This document shows, piece by piece, positions 31,686-43,363 of a stretch of 64,000 nucleotides of DNA. The stretch covers positions 977,102-1,041,101 of the forward strand of contig SMSO01000025.1 of NCBI GenBank assembly GCA_004764695.1. The letters run 5' to 3'. Each line of letters begins with the position of its first letter. Position 1 is the stretch's first letter. The notes under the pieces are model-generated. The model made no database searches. It was not told the DNA's origin and was given only the letters and a program-made list of their open reading frames with translations. This DNA is from Schizochytrium sp. TIO01 (Eukaryota > Sar > Bigyra > Thraustochytrida > Thraustochytriidae). The position numbers were made by a program, and so were the translations under genes.

Positions 31686-32759
31686 ATGTCGGCCGCTGTG
31701 CAGATCAGCCGTGGTGCTCTGCTCGCCCTCTCTGCAGGTGCTGGCAGCCTCTACGTGTACGCGAATGGAGGCACTCCCTTCGGCCTCTCCTCCACGGACA
31801 TTGCTCGTGTGGCCGCCCAAATGTCCGCCGTGAACGCTACTACACAGCAGAATGGCGCCTCTAACGCGGAGCAAGTGCCTGCCTATCTCAAGCCTCTGGC
31901 TGACCAGATGGCCGAACTCTCCAACGAGGTTGCGCGTATGCGCATCCAGGGTCAGTACGGTCATGGGTTTGCCTACGCCCAGAGTGGGTGGGGTATCAGC
32001 TGGACCACCGTCGTGACCGCAGGCGGCGTTGGCGTACTTTACTTGTACATGAAGGGCTATAGCTTTGCAGACTTCATGTATGTTACCAAGAAGGCCCTCT
32101 CCGTAGCAGTCGAGGCGCTTGAGGAGGGCATTGAGAACCTTGGTATGGCGCTTGAGACAGCGAAGAGAGAGCTGTCGTACAAGTTGGGTCTCTTGGAAGA
32201 TAAGGTGGACGAGACTAGAGAGTCTCTTGAGAACAAGATCACAGCTGAAGTGGGAGATGTCAAGAGAGACCTCGAGGTGGTGGGCAATGATGTTAAGGGC
32301 ATCTCTCGCGCTCAAGAACAGGTGCACGGACTTGTTCAAAGTATCGAGACCCAGATTGACAACTTGGAGAACAAAATGGAGGGTGTGGGCAATCAGTTGA
32401 ACACTGCCAACAGAGGCATCTATCTGCTCTGTAATGTGGTTGCAGAGAACATGGGAGCTGCGGTGAAGGGACGGGGAAGCAACAACAACAATAATAATGC
32501 ACCTCGCGGAGCAAGTCTCTACGAGGAGCTCATTGCATACACTCGAGGTGCTATGTCGAATTTTTCCTCCACCATGCGTGGTAACTCGAATAATGACTTG
32601 CGTGTGGACACTCCTTTGATCACCCCTGGAGGTTCGGTTCCTAGTTCCGCACTTGATGTGGTTCCTTCGTTCCGCGAGATGCTTTCTTCGAATTCCTTTC
32701 GGGTTCCATCGAATTCTACTCTGACCAATTCGAGTAGTAGTATTTCTAGCGAGCTGTAA
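31686..32759 (+). CDS. DUF1664 family membrane-anchored coiled-coil protein
   Basis: A 357-residue protein matching DUF1664, a family best known from plants and of unknown function. The ATG at 31686 follows a leader rich in AAG. Residues about 6-28 (RGALLALSAGAGSLYVYANG) form a first hydrophobic segment; residues about 98-120 (WTTVVTAGGVGVLYLYMKGY) form a second, the usual DUF1664 membrane segment. It is followed by YSFADFMYVTKKAL and a long coiled coil (about 130-250) with heptads of the form LGLLEDKVDETRESLENKI. After the conserved end (IYLLCNVVAENM) comes an Asn run (NNNNNN, about 267) and a Ser-rich tail. A mitochondrial or plastid membrane location is plausible from the short basic N-terminus but not proven. 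No intron. The family is fairly sure; the function is not known. Confidence 0.8.
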   Translation: MSAAVQISRGALLALSAGAGSLYVYANGGTPFGLSSTDIARVAAQMSAVNATTQQNGASNAEQVPAYLKPLADQMAELSNEVARMRIQGQYGHGFAYAQSGWGISWTTVVTAGGVGVLYLYMKGYSFADFMYVTKKALSVAVEALEEGIENLGMALETAKRELSYKLGLLEDKVDETRESLENKITAEVGDVKRDLEVVGNDVKGISRAQEQVHGLVQSIETQIDNLENKMEGVGNQLNTANRGIYLLCNVVAENMGAAVKGRGSNNNNNNAPRGASLYEELIAYTRGAMSNFSSTMRGNSNNDLRVDTPLITPGGSVPSSALDVVPSFREMLSSNSFRVPSNSTLTNSSSSISSEL

Positions 32760-34040
32760 GCAAGCAAGGACATTTATCTCCTTCCGCTACGTAATGTTCT
32801 TCGTTACTTCCATCCTCTGCTTCTCTAATATCATGTGCATAAATTCATCATTTCGGCTTGCAGGCTCGCTATATTTTCCTTTTTCTTACGAGGCCTCCTT
32901 TATGTCAAATGGCGATCCATCAGTCCCTTAAAAACCAAATAAAAAAACATTTTTCATACTTCACAACTTATTTGGTATTATTTAAATTTGAGAAGCTCCA
33001 AGAGCTTATCGTCAAGGTTTGTTTTAACTTGCTTTATCTTCTCAGGTCACTTCAGCTTCGAATATTTTCAACATACTTTCTAGTTTATCAAATGCTATAA
33101 GAGCCTGCTAAGAAGAATCAATTAAATGGAAGTGAACCTCTAGCTTTACCTTTTCTGGTTGCTTTGTTGCTTTGTTAATTAATATTAATTTCTATGATTT
33201 GATTACATAAAATTCTTCAGATTAAATAACTCAGAGCGAACTGAATTAAAAGATTAAAATGAAGTTGCAGTTATTCTTTACATCAGCATCTATATCAATT
33301 CTAAAGATAAATGGAGTAGTTTTCCTTTCTAGCAAATCAACAGAAAGCTGAAGGGCTTTTGAAAATTGTGGGGGCAATTTCACTTATGAGTTTTTGTTTT
33401 GTTTTTTTTCTGTTTTTCTAATCCTTATGAGCATGCAATAAGGTTAGAAATGTCATTTAGAACGTGCTATAGAACCATAGTTGAAGTTAGGAAACCTAGA
33501 GCATATTAGTTTTAAGCAAGGTAAGACGACCAAGAAGATCAAAGAAAAATGGGTAATACTAATAGACCATCTAAGTTCATAGGAGGGGTGCGCTCAAAAG
33601 CGCAAGTTAATTTTGTAAGAGATAGAAAGTTGTAAGAAAATTATCTTTAGTTCATCCATTTATAAGGAGTAGAAGAGTGCAGGAAGACTTGACGATGTAA
33701 GCAAGTCTAGATTGAATTGCGAACGTGGATGCAATCATTGACAGCAAATTGTGGTTGCAAATCAGTTACGCGTGAGTTGAAGCAAGGTAAAAAAAAAAGG
33801 TCGACGATCATGTGAAGAACAGAAAAGGCACATTTAAGAAAGAGCTGCAACGTACGAGTGGATGAAAGTACGTGTGTAAGACAAATTTCAATATGGTCAT
33901 CATCGCAGGAGGGCACAAAGGCGAAGAAACCGTGGTAAATCCGTGCTTATGCATACAATTGTGCGAATGTATGGATATTGGCCAACATTTATCTTATGCC
34001 AGGAAGCTTGCATCTTAAAATGTGGTGAAAGAGTTAGTAT
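32760..34040. other. Convergent spacer, no feature recognised
   Basis: AT-rich DNA between the 3' ends of the DUF1664 and Rab genes. Short T and A runs are present (for example near 33390-33420). No gene or RNA is recognised. Confidence 0.5.
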
Positions 34041-34953
34041 TTAACAGCATGAACCTCCATTTGCGTTCTGCGCCGTGTTGTTTTCCTTGGTAATGTCCAC
34101 AGTTTCTCCCTCAAGACGGACCTCACCGTCATCGCCAGCCTTATTCTCAGATTCAAGAGCGCGCACCCGGGTAACGTGGTGCTCAAACACTTTTTCTACA
34201 AGGCTCTCAAACGCATAGCTGACAGCGTCACCCTTAAGCGCTGAGGCTTCAACAAAATACAGGTTGTGCTGCTCTGCAAAGGCCCGACCTTCATCCGGAG
34301 AGACGGCCCGAGAATCTTCCATATCACTCTTGTTTCCCACAACCATGAGCTTGATGTCCCGGTCTGCGTGGGACTGTACTTCAGAGAGCCAACGTTTGAG
34401 GTTTGTAAAAGTCTCTCGATCAGTGATATCGTATACAAGCAAAGCGGCCACTGCGCCCCGGTAGTACGCCTTTGTGATGGCGCGGTATCGCTCCTGGCCA
34501 GCTGTATCCCAAATCTGGCACTTGATCGTCTTTCCTTGAACCTGAAGCTCCTTGGTGGCAAACTCAACACCAATCGTGTGCTTAGTATCGTAGTTAAACT
34601 CTCCACGTCTATACTGGCTCAGCAAACAAGTCTTACCGACACCACTATCCCCGACAAGCACGAGCTGTTGATGAGTAGTTTAACGAACAAGAGAGAGATG
34701 TCGTCATGCCATGGACGTTCAAGGCAAGAGGGCAGTGATTGAAGAACCATCCCAAAAGTCAATTGATCCGCACATTGGTGCAGAAGCAAGGTTAGTCATC
34801 GAAATCTAAGCAGGGGAGCTGTCGTGCACTAGATGCTTTATCTCCCTAAACTGTAAAGGTGTACTGTGGCTTTACGGAAAGCTGGTATTTCCAACTGATA
34901 CTTACCTTAAAAAGGTAGTCATAATCCCGCTTCACTGCGTTTTGAAGAGCCAT
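34041..34953 (-). CDS. Rab11/RabA-type small GTPase, two exons
   Basis: A Rab GTPase of the Rab11/RabA type, expected on recycling endosomes or trans-Golgi membranes. Exon 1 is 34906-34953 (16 codons, [16 protein letters not shown]) and ends at a donor GTAAGT; the intron is 34665-34905 (241 bp) and ends CAACAG; exon 2 is 34041-34664. The joined protein has 223 residues. It has the P-loop GDSGVGKT (21-28), switch I with TIGVEF (46-51), WDTAGQE (68-74), RYRAIT and AYYRGA, NKSD (127-130) and EASAL near 157. [14 protein letters not shown] and the SAL form are typical of the Rab11 group. The C-terminus GGSCC is a double-cysteine geranylgeranylation signal. All nucleotide-binding motifs and the switch II Gln are intact, so it should be an active switch. 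I cannot separate Rab11 from close relatives without a tree. Confidence 0.92.
34665..34905 (-). other. Spliceosomal intron in the Rab gene (241 bp)
   Basis: GTAAGT donor directly after AAG (Lys16) and acceptor TCATCAACAG before CTCGTGCTTGTC. The phase is 0 and removal joins DYLFK to LVLVGDSG, the expected Rab sequence. It is the only firm spliceosomal intron in the window. Confidence 0.9.
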
Positions 34954-37900
34954 GCTGGCAAAGTTGTATCGGCTGTTCTCCTTGAATGCGAGACTTTCTT
35001 TTCAGGAATTTGCAAAAACTTCGAACGTTAGCAGGCTATAATCAACGTATCAACGCGCCAAACTATTCTGAAGCAACAACAGAGTGAGATGTCGTGCGGT
35101 AGGAAAAAGGGCCGTACAGAAATTGGAGGCCCGATGAAAAGGTTTTCCTCGCACGTATCTGGCCGTTGTTTTTTAGAAACCTAGCTTACCCGTCACGATC
35201 ACAAAGCCACGCCTCAGCGAAATGAAGGACACCAGTGCTGTGGAGCTCACAACAAGCTAGATCAAGGCCCTCACTATCGTCGTAACGTGCACGCTTTGCT
35301 TGGGATCTGTCTAGCCCGACCTCCTCTTTCTCCTTTCGCTCTTCTTCGCCTCCTTTTCACTATATGTACGTAGCTAGTTACTACTACAAGTTTAGCGCTA
35401 ATTCTATTATAAACATTCCTATGAGTGCGTCAGGCAACTACTACATTGACGCAAGCTTTTGTATTTGTCTTAGTAATATGTCTAAGCTTAGGATACCTTT
35501 TGTTATTATTAATTTTAATTTAAAAAAAAAGCAAGATAAAAAGAATGATTCTAAGAATACCAGGTTAGGTAGATAGTACGTAGTAGGTTTTAGGTAGAAC
35601 TAGTAAAAATCAAACATAATAATTTGAGCAACATCGTGATATGACTACCAGTGTCTGTCTAACTGTTACGAATTAGTTGTCGTCGTAGTCACTTGTCCAT
35701 TTGAGTGCTTGTTTTGGCTTGAGTTTTTACATGAGCCAAAATATTTAAACATCTCACCGCAGTGACTCGTACAGTAGAATCGAAAGTATGATGTGCTACT
35801 ACCTGCCATACCTACAATTAGAAACCTAAAAAAACATTAGGCCTAAATTAGTTTTTAAGTTTCATGTGACTCTTAGATTTATTGTTGACTAATAGTATGG
35901 TTTCATGTAGATAGCTTAGTTGAGCTGACCGATAGCAGATAGGGTTAGCACTAGAGTACCCTATACTTAGATGTGCAACAACCTTGAGAGTCAAGAATTC
36001 CTATCTTTTGACTGCTAAACTTGTGGTTTAGGAGAACAAATACGCTTCCCTTGTAAACGTTTCCCACGAATTGGTGTGCCGGGCAATCCGATTTTCTGCA
36101 CAATTAGTGAGTTTAGATCGATAAACCTTTTTCAATTGTTCCTTCCTCCTGAGAGGAAAGCACCCCCGAACAGATCATATAGCCGCTAACAGAGTTTCTA
36201 ACCGAGATTTCAGAATTCATTTTAGAGGATGCGTCTACCTAGTAATTACTACTGGCGCTATGCAGGTACTTTGTTTGCAGTCAGACATTGACTTTTATTG
36301 AGGAGGAACCATATTTAGGTCCCTTCCGACCGCTCCAAATCAAACATGTCTCATTCAAATTTTCTCAGTGCCTACATTGTTGCAGCGTTTGAAATTTGAC
36401 GAAGCAATGACGATTAAGCAAGATCTATATCTAACTTGACCATTACAAGTTTCGTATTGTCATTGTTATAGTGTTCATGAAGGTCGCGTAGGCGAGCTTT
36501 GCAGAGCACAGTTAGAGCCTAACTATATATCTGTTAAATGCAACTTTGGACCTTTAGATTGCAAAATTGACTTTTATTCCAGCGTCAAGCGTCGCGCAGG
36601 AATCCCTGATCAGCTGAGTAGAGAAGGGGATTATAGTAAAGATTGAAGGTAGGCTTTGTAAACACCAATGTAAAAGGAATACTAATGGTGGATCTAGAGG
36701 CAATTTTTGATGCTATATCAAAACTGGGAAAAGTCAATCAGGTCACTGTTTATGCAACTGTCCCTTCTGGAGTCTTTGCAAAGGGGCTAAGAGAAATATG
36801 TGTTTGAATCCATTATTTCGCCATGCCAAATAAAATTTGTGCATCCTCCATAATCGTCAATAACCACAGAATAGCGTGCACCAATTCTGCAAAAGTAAAG
36901 CCCAAAGTACTAAAAGACTCCACTTTAGATTTTTAACTAGCCTTCCACTATGCAAATATGCAAATATGCAAATATGCTGCACATTTGAACTTTTGCGGAT
37001 TAGAGGTACTGACTACAAAAAAAAAGCTTAGAAATCTTTTTCTTCCTTTCGGGGGTTTGTACTGAGAGTTGAGCTGATCGTACTGAAATATGACTAGTAA
37101 GGTGACGAAGAGGGCATCGGGTATTTCTTTGTAGGCATTGTTATATAGTGAGATAGCAATATTGTTTAATTTTGGAATTGCCAACACCAAAAGATACTGA
37201 TTAAGTGAGCTGAGTGAGATATTGATCTGAATAAAACTGGGCAAGGCTAGAAAACTTTCATCACCTTCTATATAGTTTAAATTTTAGAAAGATCATCACT
37301 CTTTTAGACTCATACGGGGATGTCTAAGTTGTGTACTATTACTCCACAACCATTATTTTATTGTCTAGTAATTTTCCGTTTGGCAAATTCTTCCTCACTA
37401 TTTTGTACATACGAATATCGGATGTGTTGTCTCAACCATTCTTTTCGTTTTATATGATGAAGAGTGATCATGAGGTAAAATTAAAGGTCAATACTATAAA
37501 GAAGATATAATCCTTCAAAGAATTATTAACCTACATCGAAGCAGAACGCGATTTTGCATCTTCGAGTTCTCCTTCAATTGCTCACGTGTGTTTCCATGTT
37601 ATTTCATGCCTATCCATCGAAGTTATTCACAATTACAGGGATGCATAATGTTTATTCATTGGCCGAGTACCCATTCCAATTTATGTAATCATCTATGAAG
37701 TAAGATTGCCGTAGAATATGAATATAGTATTCGAAAGGATTTCCGGTTCATGGTCATAGCCTCACTACCGTATTACTTCCAAACTTTAACAATCGAACGA
37801 GACGCATATTAAGTTACAATGGACTCTTAAACTTTTGCAAACCAAATTTATATCCCTGTGACCTCTGCTAAAATCTAAAATTAATTAAAAAGCAAAAAAA

Positions 37901-40421
37901 TGATAACTTGAAGCAAGAGTAAGGCCCTTATTCTCCCAAAGTCGTTTCTTTGAGATATCTCTGATTAAATGCTTGATAAGACAAGGACCACTCTATGTTC
38001 TGAGTCGAGTGTCTATTGCTTCCCTACTGATCTTGCGTTATTGTTAGTTTCTCAAGCTCAAGGCAGAAGTACGTCTCATGCATAGCAAGAGCTATCCTAT
38101 GGACAAATGTATGGTAGCAACTGGTAGTATTAGAAATATCTGCTTACAGTTTTATTGTCAGGCTTGCGGAACATTCCAAGTAAGATTGTCGTACTTTCAC
38201 AGAAGACATTCTTGCCGTGGCGGGTTAGTACATCCTTCCCTTTCTGTTTGCAAAGTGCACGACATCTACGTAAAATCTACGAGTTGAACACCAAGGAGAT
38301 TAAAAGGCACTTTATTTTGAAGAGGGCGTAAGTTAACTAAAAGAACTCGTTGTTAAACTCTTTCCAATTTTGATTTGAGATAATTGAAGCACTCAAATGA
38401 AAACATTAGAAAAAAGCGCCACGCATATTCATATTTTCTGCTAAATGTAATGCTATACTTTATATTTGTGCTTTTTGCATCGGTAGCGATCATATGTGAA
38501 GCCACGAACACATGCACATGGATAGGCACTACCTACATATCGCAGAATTTTCCTCGCAATATTTAGTTGTATTCCCTATCGTTGTTTGGTGAATATCTTC
38601 ACTGTGAAAAGAAAGTCCCAGTTTTGTAGACAAAGAAAAATCGCATGCATGCAAAGAGTCCATCAAAGTCTCGGCGTTTGGTTGTCTACTGCAATCAATA
38701 AGTGTTCATTGACGCTTCTAAGTTTACCTGTCGAGCATTCCAAAGTTCTCGCATCATCTTCTCATCTCAACTCGGTGAAAGGTAGTAGCACGTTCCTGAG
38801 TAACACAGTCTAGGTTCGCACTAAATAGTACTAGGTCCTCAGCAAGCACGTCACTGCTATTAGACTACTTAGGTACCACCTAGGGTGTCTACCTAAGAAA
38901 CATGCCAAACATGAAAAGAGGCCTATTAAAACCGACTTATTAGAAGCATTGGTGCAGAGCACTCTGAACAGACAAGGCGCTGGGAGGATTTCTGATTCTC
39001 GAAGAACCTGTGTCCTGTGACTCCTATTGTTTGGGTTACTAGCGCCTACCTTACATTCAGACGCAGCCGTGTCGCAGCTGCAGCGCGGATAAATGAAGTC
39101 TGCAGCAATGGCCTCTTGGGTGCAGTTTGAGACGCAGCACCACCTTTTGAAGACCTAGCATGCACGAAGCTAGCCGAGTCTTCAAAACAAAAGATGCATC
39201 CTTAGAGCATAAATGACTGCATGCGACACCTCTTCCAGAGCAAAGCACACATTCACTACCAGAGATGGAAAATTTGTTCTTCGAAGGAGGTCCGTAATAA
39301 TCATCAATTGGTGAAATATAAGGGGCAAAGGGAACGGAGGGCTACGAGGTGAGGCTGGAACGGGCGGCGCTTCAGAAGCAAGAAGGACAAGACGAAGAAC
39401 GAAGTAAAGAAAGACAAGAAGAACAGCGTGAAAAAAGAAAAGAAGGAGAATTATCCAGAAGACGCTCGAAGGGCAGGAGAAAAGCTTAATAGAACAAGGT
39501 GAGAAGAGGTGCGTGAAGTGAAGTGAAGTAAAGTACTTTCAATGAAGTCGTAGTGCCCTGGTAGTAAAACATTTTAATCCCATCTTCTTTATCTTTCAAA
39601 GCTTCTTTCGTTCTTTCTTTATTCCTCTCTCACAATATTGTTCCTAGTCATGGGATAGAATAGATAGTATTATTCCAAGGAACTCGCTCACTCACTCGGT
39701 GCTGAAGCGTGACAGGACTTCAAGTTCGACAGCACAGACTAAGCTAGCTTCAATGGGAGGCTTTAGTTCATGATTCTGGGCACGAAATCTTGCTTAATGT
39801 TGTGCAAAAATAAAAACGAGGACTGGCTAAAATAGTTTTCTTTCCTCTTCTTGCGGCATGCATCGCAGCGGAGCAGTCATCGCAGCAGAAGCATGGACAG
39901 ACAACTGCAGCAACATATTAAAATCTGAAATGTAATGCATAGAATTTGCAGAGAGACCACATTGTATAATAAAGCCCGAGTCTCTTGCTTTTAATTTTCC
40001 TTTTTCTTTAAACTAAAAAAGAAATGCATGTAGAATATAGACAGTGTACAAATTGTTTCTCTGTTTTTTCTTTTCCTTCTTTGATTGCTACTCTACATAG
40101 ACATAGCATACGACACAGAGGTAGTGAGTGCTTTTGACAGTGATGCTTTGCTCGCAGCTACACGTTACTACTAGTACTGCTAATCACTTTTTCTTTCTCT
40201 ATATTAAAAAAAAGGTTTCTTGCCTTTTTTTCTCCTCTTTTTCTTAGTATTTCTTTCCATCTGTGTTGTTGGACAAGCAAGGGCTGCGGCGGCAGTGCCC
40301 CGAGAGCATATTATTGATTGATATAATTCGCGAAGGCAGCGCGACGGCGTTGTCCTCAGAGAAAGAAGAACGAAGCAGACGTTAGCCGAGGCTCGTAGCG
40401 CGGAATAGAGAATCAGACAAG
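34954..40421. other. Intergenic spacer (5.5 kb), no gene recognised
   Basis: No convincing coding frame or RNA is seen. It holds CTAG/TAGGTA-type words (35560-35600, 36230, 38830-38900), three and a half tandem copies of ATGCAAAT at 36950-36977, and a purine-rich stretch at 39366-39515 with GAAG/AAAG words. The last few hundred bases must contain the TIM17 promoter and leader. Confidence 0.5.
36950..36977. repeat. Tandem octamer ATGCAAAT
   Basis: Three complete copies of ATGCAAAT and a partial fourth, head to tail, in AT-rich spacer DNA. Confidence 0.9.
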
Positions 40422-41000
40422 ATGGAGCACGGCAGAGATCCTTGCCCTTATCGTATTCTCGATGATGTTGGAGGCGCCTTCGCGATTGGTGCCGGTGGTG
40501 GCTCAATATGGTTTGCGATCAAAGGTTTGCGGAACTCCCCTAAGGGCGAGCGCCTTTCAGGTATGATGACCTCGATCAAAACACGCGCTCCTGTCATGGG
40601 TGGTAGTTTCGCTGTTTGGGGTCTCCTCTTTGCCTCCTTTGACTGCACTCTCGCAGCCATCAGAAAACGTGAGGACCCGTACAACTCCATCTTTGCAGGT
40701 GCTGCCACTGGTGGTGTCCTCGCTGCTCGTATGGGCCCTCGTGCTATGGCTCAGCACGCCCTCATTGGTGGTGCTCTCCTCGCCGGTATTGAGGGTATGT
40801 CCATCTGGCTCACCCAGAAACTCTCAGAAACCACGCAAGCTGCTGCCGGTCCTGTGGAGCGCGCTGTGCCTCCCCCTGTTACTGCTACTCTCGGCGGATC
40901 CGGCTACCTTGACACCAGTACTCTTGTGGACTCCACTGGCCAAACTGGTTTCAACATCAACGATGCCTCTGCAGACATTTACTCGAACCGCCATGATTAG
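40422..41000 (+). CDS. TIM17: TIM17, mitochondrial inner-membrane translocase subunit
   Basis: TIM17 is a core subunit of the TIM23 complex that moves presequence proteins across or into the mitochondrial inner membrane. The frame of 192 codons starts at the ATG at 40422. The N-terminus DPCPYRILDDVGGAFAIGAGGG (about 6-27) is the classic family opening with the first membrane helix. RAPVMGGSFAVWGLLFASFDC (about 55-75), then IRKREDPYNSIFAGAATGGVLAAR (about 80-103), match the family signature closely, with the matrix Asp-Pro and GxxxG helix packing motifs. A fourth helix follows near 110-128. The tail (about 130-192) is polar and poorly conserved, as is usual. Length is slightly more than yeast TIM17. 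No intron is needed. Confidence 0.95.
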   Translation: MEHGRDPCPYRILDDVGGAFAIGAGGGSIWFAIKGLRNSPKGERLSGMMTSIKTRAPVMGGSFAVWGLLFASFDCTLAAIRKREDPYNSIFAGAATGGVLAARMGPRAMAQHALIGGALLAGIEGMSIWLTQKLSETTQAAAGPVERAVPPPVTATLGGSGYLDTSTLVDSTGQTGFNINDASADIYSNRHD

Positions 41001-41014
41001 ATCTGGTCTCATTA

Positions 41015-41160
41015 TATCTTCATCTTCATCTTCATCATCAACAGCATCAACAGCATCAACACTATCATCATCATTATCACCAACAAACGATAACTATCAC
41101 AGCAGTAGCTGCTGCAGCAGCAGCAGTAGCAGCAGTAGCAGCACTAATAATAGCAGTTAC
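41015..41160 (+). repeat. Mixed trinucleotide repeats in the presumed TIM17 3' UTR
   Basis: Blocks of CTTCAT, ATCAACAGC, ATC and then CAGCAG/TAGCAG follow each other starting about 15 bases after the stop codon. One frame across it codes for Ser-rich sequence overlapping TIM17 (from 40600), but that frame is a shadow of TIM17 at its start. Confidence 0.75.
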
Positions 41161-41462
41161 AACAATTACGAAAAACGTTCATTCTTATATAGTAGTACTA
41201 GACGAAGACAATCACCGAAGGCGCTAAGCTTAAAGGCACGCATGCTTTGACCAAGACCCTCAGTCTCACGTCGGGCCCACCCTGCCATGTCCTGCCTAAC
41301 CTCTCATTCTAACCTTCCTCCATGTTGCTTCATACACTCTCCCTGTCCCTCAAACAAAAGAGCCCACATGCCTCATTGCTCCTGTTCTCCTCTCTTCTGC
41401 GCTAACCTCTAGGTTCAGCTATGTGAATACAGAGCGCCTGCTCTTTATTATTTTGTGAACAC

Positions 41463-41984
41463 ATGCCTATACGGCAGAGCTTATTGTGTGGGCAGCGGAG
41501 AGGGCTATGGAAATCATCGCGAAGACTGCGAAACATAACGATGATAGTGCCTCCACAACTCTTCCTCATTCCCTTCGTTCTGGTTGAATCCGGAGCCCGG
41601 TCCTTGTACTTTTTCGTGAATTTGGCTCAAGCAGATAACCTTTTTCAATTTTTCCCGTATTCATCAATTCTTGCTGTGCTACATCCCACCCTCTTCCCGC
41701 CTAATTTTTATCTGCTTGCATATCAATTTTATTTAGTGATAGAAACCTACTACTTCAAGAAGGCTCGATGTAAGTGCTTTGCTGAACTCACGCAAACACT
41801 ACAAGCCTTGCTACTTAAGCTCAGTGCTTCAAGCTGCGATGGTTTATTTTCTCAATCGGTTTTCTTAGAAAATCTAGTTCTTTCAGTCTTGTATCAAAAG
41901 GGCACAGCGCAACAGATTCTTTACTTGCGCCATGGCATATTCTCGGCCGTACATAAACTTTTGCGATCTCAGTTTCTTTTGTAA
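41463..41984 (+). CDS. Doubtful ORF, 173 residues, hydrophobic middle
   Basis: An ATG-started frame with several hydrophobic, Phe/Leu-rich stretches (about residues 30-55 and 65-95). It has no recognised motif, and T-rich DNA gives such frames by chance. It lies about 460 bp downstream of TIM17 on the same strand. I would not call it a gene without transcript evidence. Confidence 0.18.
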   Translation: MPIRQSLLCGQRRGLWKSSRRLRNITMIVPPQLFLIPFVLVESGARSLYFFVNLAQADNLFQFFPYSSILAVLHPTLFPPNFYLLAYQFYLVIETYYFKKARCKCFAELTQTLQALLLKLSASSCDGLFSQSVFLENLVLSVLYQKGTAQQILYLRHGIFSAVHKLLRSQFLL

Positions 41985-43363
41985 AGTCATATCAAAGCAA
42001 TGCTGCTCCTTTAGTTCGAAGTCTGGAGTTCGCTCTGTCTGTGAATATAAGAGTAAAAATACATCGTTCAATTAATATGTATAAATTAAATATAAGCAGG
42101 CAAAGACCGCTTCTTAACGCTTATATAGAGGTTTATACCTTAGCAATAATCCAGTTCACTTGCCCATCGTCCTGAATAGAGAATGTTTTGAATCTTTAAT
42201 ATAGTGGACGCTGCAAACATGCTACAGCTTGAGTTTCTTCTTAAGTTATGAGTTAGAACATAGGCGTATTTCATTGAGTATACGTTGTTGTCAGTGTTTT
42301 CGAAATAACCATCCACAATTGAAGTACGTAGTTGCGATTCTGCATCTTCACATTAAGAAAAAAGGTACTTAAATTTAGATCGAAACTAGCGACATTAAGA
42401 AGAGAAAAAAAATCTGGTTTATTAGCATTCGCAAAGAGAAGCACCTTCTTAAGGGCCTGCTTTCCTTTGTGTTGTTTTGAAACAAACTACTTTTCTTCAA
42501 GAGCGGAAGCAAAAGAACCTTGCAAGATGTGACTGTAAAAGGTTGGTTTCGTTCTTTCTGTCAAATTTAGTTCTTGAAATTGGAAAATTGAGCAGAAAGA
42601 TCTGCATTTTGAATAGGCTTAGGCCACTTGCTCGGGACAGGCTACGCATCATTATTATTATTATTCATAAAATGAGCATCAAGGAAACCTTTCTCTCAAG
42701 GATCTTAAAGTGACAATTATTGCAAAGGGGGTAAATTCAGAACCGGTTACTAGTGTTTTTCTTTTTTGTAATTACCTAAAAGTTTGTGTGTAAGCCATCA
42801 TGATCATCAGGCAGGTAGGCAAGAAGTCAGGCTAGCAAGCAACATTGCCTAAGTGCTATTTCTTCAGCCAATGTAAATAGACAGACAAGAATCAGTTTGC
42901 AAAATAAAAATCAATTGTCCACGGAAGCTAGTGAAGTGCTTGCTGCTACTAGAAGCACAAACTCACGTGAACAACACACATTTGGCACTGAGACTTGTTT
43001 GCTGATGGCTTGAAGCTGGTCACATGCTACTGCAGTAGCACATGCAGTATATCTTGTAGTTGGATGGAAGTATGATGCGAGATTAATTTGAAAGTAGAAG
43101 ATAAGGATACGAAGGACGTAACGGAGCGCGAATGCAGACACTCATGCGATTACTTTCGTTTCTGATATTTTGCTAGTGACAGATGTCGCATACACGTGGA
43201 AAAGGTATCTATCCTTATCTCATCTTCTTTCTCCGTTCGACTGACTGTCCTCCGAAGACAGGTCAATAAACCTAACACATAAGCAGCAGTATTAGCAGCA
43301 ACAACGAAAACAAGCAGACATCATCATAATCCATCAGAATATGCTCAATGGTAGTACCCTCGC

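Larger units (their letters stand above)
41001..43363. other. Spacer between the 3' ends of TIM17 and the 682-residue gene
   Basis: Directly after TIM17, 41015-41160 is packed with TCA, TCT and CAG triplet repeats and is probably its 3' untranslated region. Beyond it there is no firm gene apart from a doubtful frame at 41463-41984. AGCAGC-type triplets occur again at 43280-43320, near the 3' end of the minus-strand gene. Confidence 0.5.

Noticed and set aside
31596-32339. 247-codon minus-strand frame opposite the DUF1664 gene
   Set aside because: Antisense shadow; the plus frame has the family motifs and a proper start.
40600-41250. Plus-strand Ser-rich frame of 216 codons overlapping TIM17
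   Set aside because: The first part is TIM17 in another frame and the rest is translated triplet repeat; TIM17 itself is clearly the coding frame.
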